Below are positions 57,728 through 64,000 of a DNA stretch of 64,000 nucleotides, piece by piece. The stretch covers positions 14,446,001 to 14,510,000 of the forward strand of contig NC_088788.1 of the NCBI RefSeq assembly GCF_949628265.1, written 5' to 3'. The position numbers were made by a program, and so were the translations under genes. Source of the DNA: Cloeon dipterum. Its lineage: Eukaryota; Arthropoda; Insecta; Ephemeroptera; Baetidae. How positions within the stretch are numbered: the first letter of the stretch is position 1; each line of letters starts with the position of its first letter. The notes beneath the pieces are model-generated. The model ran no database searches, had not been told where the DNA came from, and saw only the letters and a list, made by a program, of their open reading frames with translations.

Positions 57728-60700
57728 ATGGTGCTGCCGTCGCTGCACGAATTCGAGTGCGCCCGCCTCATGACGAACGCGTTCCTCTCGGTGGTGCTGG
57801 TGGGCAAGTCGTTCCTCTCGTTGCCCCTGCTGCCTGTCTTCCTGCGCTACCTTGGGCTGACGGCCCTCGAGGCGGGACTCGTGATCGCCGCCCAGGCCCT
57901 CGTGGAAATGCTGCTGACACCCGTCTGGATGCTGGCAGTGCGACGTTCCGGCCTCCGCCGAAGGGCGCTCATCGTCCTCGGACTGGTGCTCGCTGCCGCC
58001 CTTCACGTGTGCCTCGTTTTTGTGCCTCCCTCGGGTGCGCCAAGGGTCAGTATGAAAAGATAAAAGTACAATTTTTTCCTTATGTTCCTTCAAAAGAGGG
58101 AAACTAAAATTAATTATCATACTAAATATGCCTGGAAAAATATTTTCGGCCCTAAATATTTTGCCAATAAGCTCTGAACGTTACCATCGGTGTCAAATTT
58201 TTTAATTAAATTGATAATTTTTATCGCGATATCCTGTAAACTACATTTGAAGGAATGGCGGATGAAAATATATTATATCATTTCCTGCCTTCCTCCAATC
58301 GTATATAGTTTTTTAATTTATTTTGCCCTCAAAATGGATTTTTTTCACACATTCTAGGACGTGACACACTGCATGGGCAACTCTAACCTGACAGTTACGC
58401 CGCCAGTGAATGGCATTATGGCCAGAGCGGCCACCGAGGCGGCCACCTCTTCTCGACCGCCGATCATGCTGAAGACCAGTCTGGGGAAAAGCTCGTCGGC
58501 CAGCACCACGTTGAAAACCACAACCGTACCAACGACGCCGCCAACCCTTCCACCTTTGATTGTGACCACTACGTTGATGGCTGTTTATGACAACAACCAG
58601 CAAACTCTGTTTGAAGACGACTACGGAATGGGTCAGCAAGGTTACCCTCAAGAAATTGAAGGTACTATGCTTTTTTACTTCTGCGTAGTATAAATTCATA
58701 CGATTATGTTTTGGGAAATAGGAAAACCTAAGAAAAATTATTAAACTTTAATATTTGTAAATGAAGCAATAAAATCATTTAAATCAAGGGGCATGGCCTA
58801 TGCAATCATTTACGCATGGGAGTCGTGCGAGTTGCATACCTTTCAACTGAAAAATCAAATACTCGTCTATCGTCACAGATCCGCAAGCGAAACGGCGGCC
58901 GCCGATCTACGAGTACCAAAATTCCCTAAACTACCCTGACTACAACAACGCGGACACAGACACGTGGCGTGGCCGCCGCCTGGCCTCGGTGATGGCCGTC
59001 TCAGACCTACCTGACTCTCCGGTGTTCCGCGCGGCGTTCGTCCTCTGCTGCTTGGCGGCCGCTCTCACGTGCCTGGCCGAGCCGGCCGTGGCCGCTCTCT
59101 GGCGCCAGCGGCTCGACGACGCCGAACACCTCGAGATGAGCGGTGAGCACGTGGCCTGGGGCCGACTGCTGTCGGCCGTCTGCCTCGCCACGCTGGCCGC
59201 CGTCATGACCTGGGGCGCACCTTGCTTCGTCGCTAGGGGGCTGCATCAAGCGGTAAGTTTTTTAAAAAAAAAAACGAAATACGAAGAAATAGCAATTTCT
59301 TAAAGATGATTTTTTAGTTAAGTTTCCTTAATAAATAATGGAAATAATAGACTAGAAAAGTCAGATTGAAAATTGACAAAAAATATGGCAGGGACTCTGC
59401 ACTGCAAAATATAAACCGAATTATTTATGACCTGTGTATGACTTATTGGTGTTTAGACTCAAGGAAAGGTATTTTTGCAGTGATATATTTTTAGTTTAAA
59501 TGACAATTTTTATAAGATAATTGTTTCTCTCAAATAATAAAGCACCATATATATGTATTTTGAGCCACAATATGTTGAGATTTGAGATTAATTCATTAAT
59601 TTTCAATTCTTGGAAAATGAGGTAAAGTTCAATTATGATTTATTCAGCAGACAATTTAATAATTTTATAATCTTTTTTATTTTTTATCGGATGATTTCTC
59701 AAAGTAAGGCACCGACCTTCTTTGTAATTATTGCAATGAGCCATGTGTTAATTCATAAATTGTATTTTTTACACCACCTTCAGAATAAATCTACATCAAC
59801 ACTGCTCAAACCAAACTAACAAAGCATAAAATTCGTTTTAAATATTCATTAACAAAAACCGAGGCAGATAACCCATCCAGCAGTTAAATAAATGGGAACG
59901 CTTTCTCAAACATCTCCAAAGTGTCAACATGGATGCTTTTCCATTAGTTAATCTCCCGTCTCGTTATCTCCGCATCCGCACCATGGAGACTGTTAGAAAT
60001 GCATTTATAATTTTATTTTTGTGCCTCAGGTGCTGCACCCATTGGCGTCGGCAGGATCGTACGGCGTGGCTGCATTCCTCGCCTTGGTGCTGCTGCCACT
60101 GCCTCCTGGCAAACTCGCGGCCCCCATTAAGCGCACCGCCCCCGCAGCCCCCCTGCGCCTGGTGGCCCGCGGCCTGGCCGCCGGTCTCGCAGGCCTGGCC
60201 TTTGGTGCGGGGGTGACTTTCATGCTGTGGCACGTTGCTGAACTGGACGGCTTCCCTTTCAACTATGAACTCATCTTCGGCGGCTTTATGGTGGCAGAGG
60301 GAATCATCGCCCTTCCTGTACTGGCCTGGGCCAGGGCAGCCCCAAATCCTGGTATTTAAATTAAAAATATTTCAATGATTGAAAATCCTTCTATTTCCGA
60401 TTGTTTTTCGGGTAATTATTTCAATTTATAATTAATTATAACAAATATCTGGGGAAGAATAATAATGGGATTTGGATATTTTTTCTTGTTAGAATTCAAC
60501 GTTTTTGCAGGTGATGACAACCAGTAATGCAGTAAAAAGTTTCATTTTGACAATTTTAGCAATTCACAAAAGGCTTTGGAAATTTTTCAAGTGTCACAAA
60601 ATTTAATGAAAAATTCACCATAATTATGTTTTGTAGTGAAGTTGGGCCCATTGATAATATTTGTTTCAATAGGTTTTTTTACATGAATGAAAACCTTTAA

Positions 60701-61153
60701 TTTTCTTGGTGTCTGCAAATCTGTATGAGAACTGAATCGTACAGCAAAAAACTGCACTTTCTCTAAAAGATGATCAAATAATCTTTTGTATTTTTCTCGT
60801 TCATTTTGTTGAAAGGCCATTTTTAAAAAATAAATATTATAAACCAATGAATTTTTGTTCCAGTTGGTGCGTTGGTTGGCCTGCTGGTATTGGCTCTAGA
60901 GTTCAGCCTGGCACCCCTGCTTAAGGGTCCAGCGCTAGCTCCGCTCTTGGGGGTCCTCCAGGGTGCCGGGGGAGCCCTTCTTGAGCGCTCTTTAGGTTCC
61001 AGCTACAATTCCTCGTCGTGGCGAATGGGTCTGGCTATTGGATCGGCGGCTGCTGGCGTTTGCTTCCACTTCATAGGTGCAAGTCCGACCCTCTGGAGTG
61101 CGGCGGTGGCTGCAGTCGTGGCTGCACTCGCGGTCGTAATTGCTGGCAGGTGA
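57728..61153 (+). CDS. Major facilitator superfamily transporter, MFSD6-like (3' end uncertain)
   Basis: Twelve-TM membrane transporter, most like the MFSD6 group; substrate unknown. Exons: 57728-58045, 58358-58661, 58879-59252, 60030-60351, 60864-61153, all in phase; 1608 nt, 535 aa to the TGA. Exon 1 carries TM1-3, including SFLSLPLLPVFLRYLGLTAL and EMLLTPVWMLAVRRSGLRRR, as in the MFSD6 N-terminus. Exon 2 is a Ser/Thr/Pro-rich loop with an N-glycosylation site (NLT). Exon 3 adds TM4-5, exon 4 TM6-8 and exon 5 TM9-12 (ending AVAAVVAALAVVIAGR). The TGA overlaps a perfect splice donor, CAG then GTGAGT (61150). Either the protein stops right after TM12 or it continues into a tail exon that I cannot find before 64000. 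Exons are very GC- and Ala-rich. Confidence 0.75.
58046..58357 (+). other. MFS gene intron 1
   Basis: 312-nt GT-AG intron (GTCAGT donor), AT-rich. Nothing else is recognised. Confidence 0.8.
59253..60029 (+). other. MFS gene intron 3
   Basis: 777-nt GT-AG intron, strongly AT-rich, phase 0. No other content is recognised. Confidence 0.8.
60352..60863 (+). other. MFS gene intron 4
   Basis: 512-nt GT-AG intron, AT-rich, phase 1. No other content is recognised. Confidence 0.8.
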
Positions 61154-64000
61154 GTAGCAAATATGTTTTTGCATCAGTTGTAAATTAACTGTCAAGTTTT
61201 ATTAAAAATTTCAACAATTCTTTGATTTGTGTCTGCCAAAAGGGCTGGAACTTTGTGGGATTCCAAATATAGAAGTTATTCTTATAACCTAAATTTCGCC
61301 CCTGCACATACATTTCCATAAAAACATTAACCTTTCCATCTCCCCGGGGTAACATAAAAAGAACACACGATTTCTTCCGAAATGTCACCGGAACACGAAC
61401 ATCTTTTTTGCGTCGTCACCCCTTCGATTCATTCTCGCCTGTGTGACGGCGGCATTCTATGATCCCAACCCGAAAAAAATCGCGACGCACGCGTTTCTGG
61501 GACTGTCGAATTAAATCGGATTGGAGAGGAGGCGCCCTCCACTCTGCGGCTGCCAACTAAAAGAGCAGTCGCGAGCGCGCCACATGGAACATAAAGGTCA
61601 CTGACCCCATAAGCAGCGCCCACACAACTCATCAGGGTGGCCTTAAAATGCGGCAGAAACCGCCGCTGGACCCGAAGAGCGAAATTTTTCGGGGTCATCG
61701 ATCACGTGTCCTTACAGCAAAATTCACGGAGGGAAAAACGGAACTGAAAAAATAGTGCGTGCGCGTGACTTTAATTTTATGCGGGTCCAAGGCTGTCAAC
61801 TATTGTCTTGACTCCAATTTTTTTTCTAAATCGTCCTTTTTTAGAGTGAATCGATCGCAGTAATTAATGGAAAAGTAAAATGATGTTTTATCCATGGCAT
61901 GCAGTCGCAGCTCCGCAGGCTCAAATTAGGTCACGACCTTTTTATTGAGCGAGTAATCGCATGCCGCTCCGTCAGTTTGATGCAGTGGAAAATGCGAGAG
62001 CCGGCCGTAATGTGTACTATGCAATTCAGCCGCGCCGTTGGGAAGCAAAAGTCGGCCAACCAGATGTTTAGCGTGCCGACCAGGGGTAGGAAATTATGGG
62101 GGCGCAATTTCCTCAGCACACACTAGGAGCCTTTCCCTGCGCTGCTAATAACACACACGCTGCGCGCATGGGGGCACCTGTTTATCTCCAACCCGTTGAC
62201 TCTCGTGCTCAAGTTGATTGATTAGGAGTATTATTTTCCCTGGTTTTTTTTTCTCATTTCAACACGGCTGCAAGTTTAGGAGAACGTACCTTCGTGTATT
62301 TGCAATTTGCTGTTGATGAAATTGTTTTGAAATCAACAAAAACAATATTTAATAAAAGTCTGTTACAATAATGCTTCAATTAAATATGTCATGTTTTTTA
62401 TAATTTCACAAGATGACACATTTCTTCCTATTTTTTAATCCATTTTTGAGATTCCCAACATCGCAGGGTGTGTATAAATTGAAAAAGGTCTTCATAATGC
62501 ATAAATTTTACAGATTTTGCCGTGATTTCTTTTTTGATGACGTGCACTAATACCTAGAAGTACATTATCCTTATTTACTACACATTATTACAAGGTTGAA
62601 AATTACTATCACCTTTTGCTTGAATATTTTTAATGAGTTGTACCGTACCAGCGAGGTGTTCACGTAGGCGTGTCTCGTTGATTTCCATATTTTCGACCGA
62701 ATAGAAAATAGACACGTGCATTCTGGGCTCGCATTCCTATCCATTTTGTATTTCGGCGTGATGATGAATGGTTGTTGTGTTGTAGAAATGCGCCCCTCCC
62801 TTAACAATTATCAATGAGTGGCCTTTGAGAGTGACGTAATCGGCGGCGATTATTGTTAGAACAAAACGCTAACGCTCTCTTCTGGCGAATTTTCCGGAGC
62901 TCTGACTTAGCTGAAATTCAGTCTAGCGCGAGCAGCGAGCTGCAAGGGCAGACTCGCAGAAATGATAAAAGAGGAAGACGAGCACACACACGTAACCGGT
63001 TCTATATAAAAACAGCTACTCCTTCTGCATAATAAAACAAAATTAGTTTGCTGGATCACGCCCAAGACGAATACACGCCTCACGGTGTAAAGCAAACTTT
63101 TCCTTTCTGCGCGTGCTGAAACGTTTTTGGCGCTCGATAACTTGCCAATCGAGGACCGCTTTTTTTCTTGTCATGCAAACGCAGAGAGTGTTTAATAAAT
63201 CACAGATGCGCGCTGCACTCGAGGCGTTTTCGTCTCTGCTTCCGTCTTGTGGCTCTCGTATTAATTATGCTCGCGCCCTTTCAAAATAAGTCGGGATGCA
63301 CTTAACCTAGTGGGAGACTGGGCGAGAAATGAAATGGATTTCACGCCAGATGCACTCATTTTGCCGCTCGCGCATTCATTTCGACTCGCTCTTTGTGTGG
63401 TGCTCGTTGGTTGCTTTTATTATACATAATCAGCCGGTCAAACCGCGCGTTCTAAATAGAGTCGTAAAACGGTTTGCTGCTCGGCTGGAGTCGTTTGTTG
63501 GTTTCGGCACTTAAATTTCGGAAATTAAATAGCAGCTTTCACAGATTTCCGTCGCGGCTGTGAGTGCCGAGGCATTTTCTAATATTGTAAGTGGTTTTTT
63601 TTTTAATTTGTTAGAAACTGTCGTGCTCATCAAAAAAGTTCAACCCTTTGAGGTTCTCTCTGGGAGCGCAGCAAGATTAATCTGACGTCTGAAATATTTG
63701 GCTTTAGTCCAACTGAAGTTTGGCAGCAAGAATACAAGGAGAATTCCACTCTTGCACCAAAATTCCTTCAACTATATTCCAATTTGAAGAAGCTTGGCAC
63801 GTTTACGCCGCAACGAGAATGAAAACACAACCGGATTCCACCTTAACCGGACGAACCCCGTTGCTTCGGTTATATATTGTTATAAAAAAAAACAAGGGGC
63901 CGCGCGCTAGAGCGATTGGATTCACTTTCAACCTGCTGCGCGAGAATCAAAAGCAAGCGGCTAATCCACCTGCCTCGTCTCTAATTCTCTGCTGCGAGAA
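61154..64000. other. 3' flank: no gene recognised
   Basis: An ATTAAA polyadenylation variant occurs at 61201, fitting a transporter transcript that ends here. GC-richer, CpG-containing patches at about 61410-61700 and 61880-62130, and again from about 62870, resemble the regulatory-looking tract upstream of tonalli. TATA-like strings occur near 63003 and 63881, but without a convincing initiator or exon. The sequence may be intron of the transporter, or the upstream region of a gene beyond the window. Confidence 0.5.

Overview
This is a eukaryotic nuclear window, almost certainly from an arthropod and most likely an insect. Its genes are split by GT-AG introns, many of them only 49-60 nt long, next to other introns of many kb. 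The trithorax-group gene tonalli/ZMIZ, WAC/wacky, URM1, ABHD16A and ACADSB are all recognisable. The sequence alone does not identify the order or species. No prokaryotic operons, CRISPR arrays, prophage, rRNA or confident tRNA genes were seen.

Layout. (1) 1-30142 is a CpG-rich, relatively GC-rich regulatory-looking tract. It holds a single coding exon (9941-10131), which fits by splice phase and position to the ZMIZ/tonalli gene downstream across a 20-kb intron. (2) 30143-35848 carries the remaining twelve tonalli exons, including the ZMIZ-family conserved domain and the SP-RING (MIZ) zinc finger. A long AT-rich 3' region follows. (3) 39638-42276 is a mitochondrial short/branched-chain acyl-CoA dehydrogenase (ACADSB type, 8 exons, 418 aa). 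(4) 42912-43474 is URM1 (5 exons, 102 aa, ending in Gly-Gly). (5) 47625-44082 on the minus strand is the phosphatidylserine lipase ABHD16A (12 exons, 534 aa). (6) 48102-54820 is WAC (10 exons, 585 aa), divergent from ABHD16A across a 476-bp shared promoter interval. (7) 57728-61153 is a 12-TM MFS transporter of the MFSD6-like type (5 exons seen); its true 3' end is uncertain. (8) 61154-64000 has no recognisable gene.

The exon joins were made by hand from splice consensus and codon phase. Each complete gene model sums to an exact multiple of three with no internal stop. Two phase-required introns, one in ABHD16A and one in WAC, use GC-AG splice sites. The GC-AG intron of WAC holds a 266-bp hAT-like MITE with terminal inverted repeats and an 8-bp target duplication.

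The genes do not form one pathway. tonalli (SUMO-E3-like SP-RING chromatin cofactor) and WAC (adaptor for H2B ubiquitination and transcription) are both nuclear regulators. URM1 is a ubiquitin-like modifier and tRNA sulfur carrier. ACADSB and ABHD16A are metabolic or lipid enzymes. I see no convincing new multi-gene system. The most noteworthy items are splicing oddities (GC-AG introns, a 54-nt in-frame intron-like segment in WAC), the MITE, an old inverted-repeat element near 4.7-5.2 kb, a near-perfect palindrome at 3.9 kb, a short repeated hairpin-like motif, and the very large tonalli intron.
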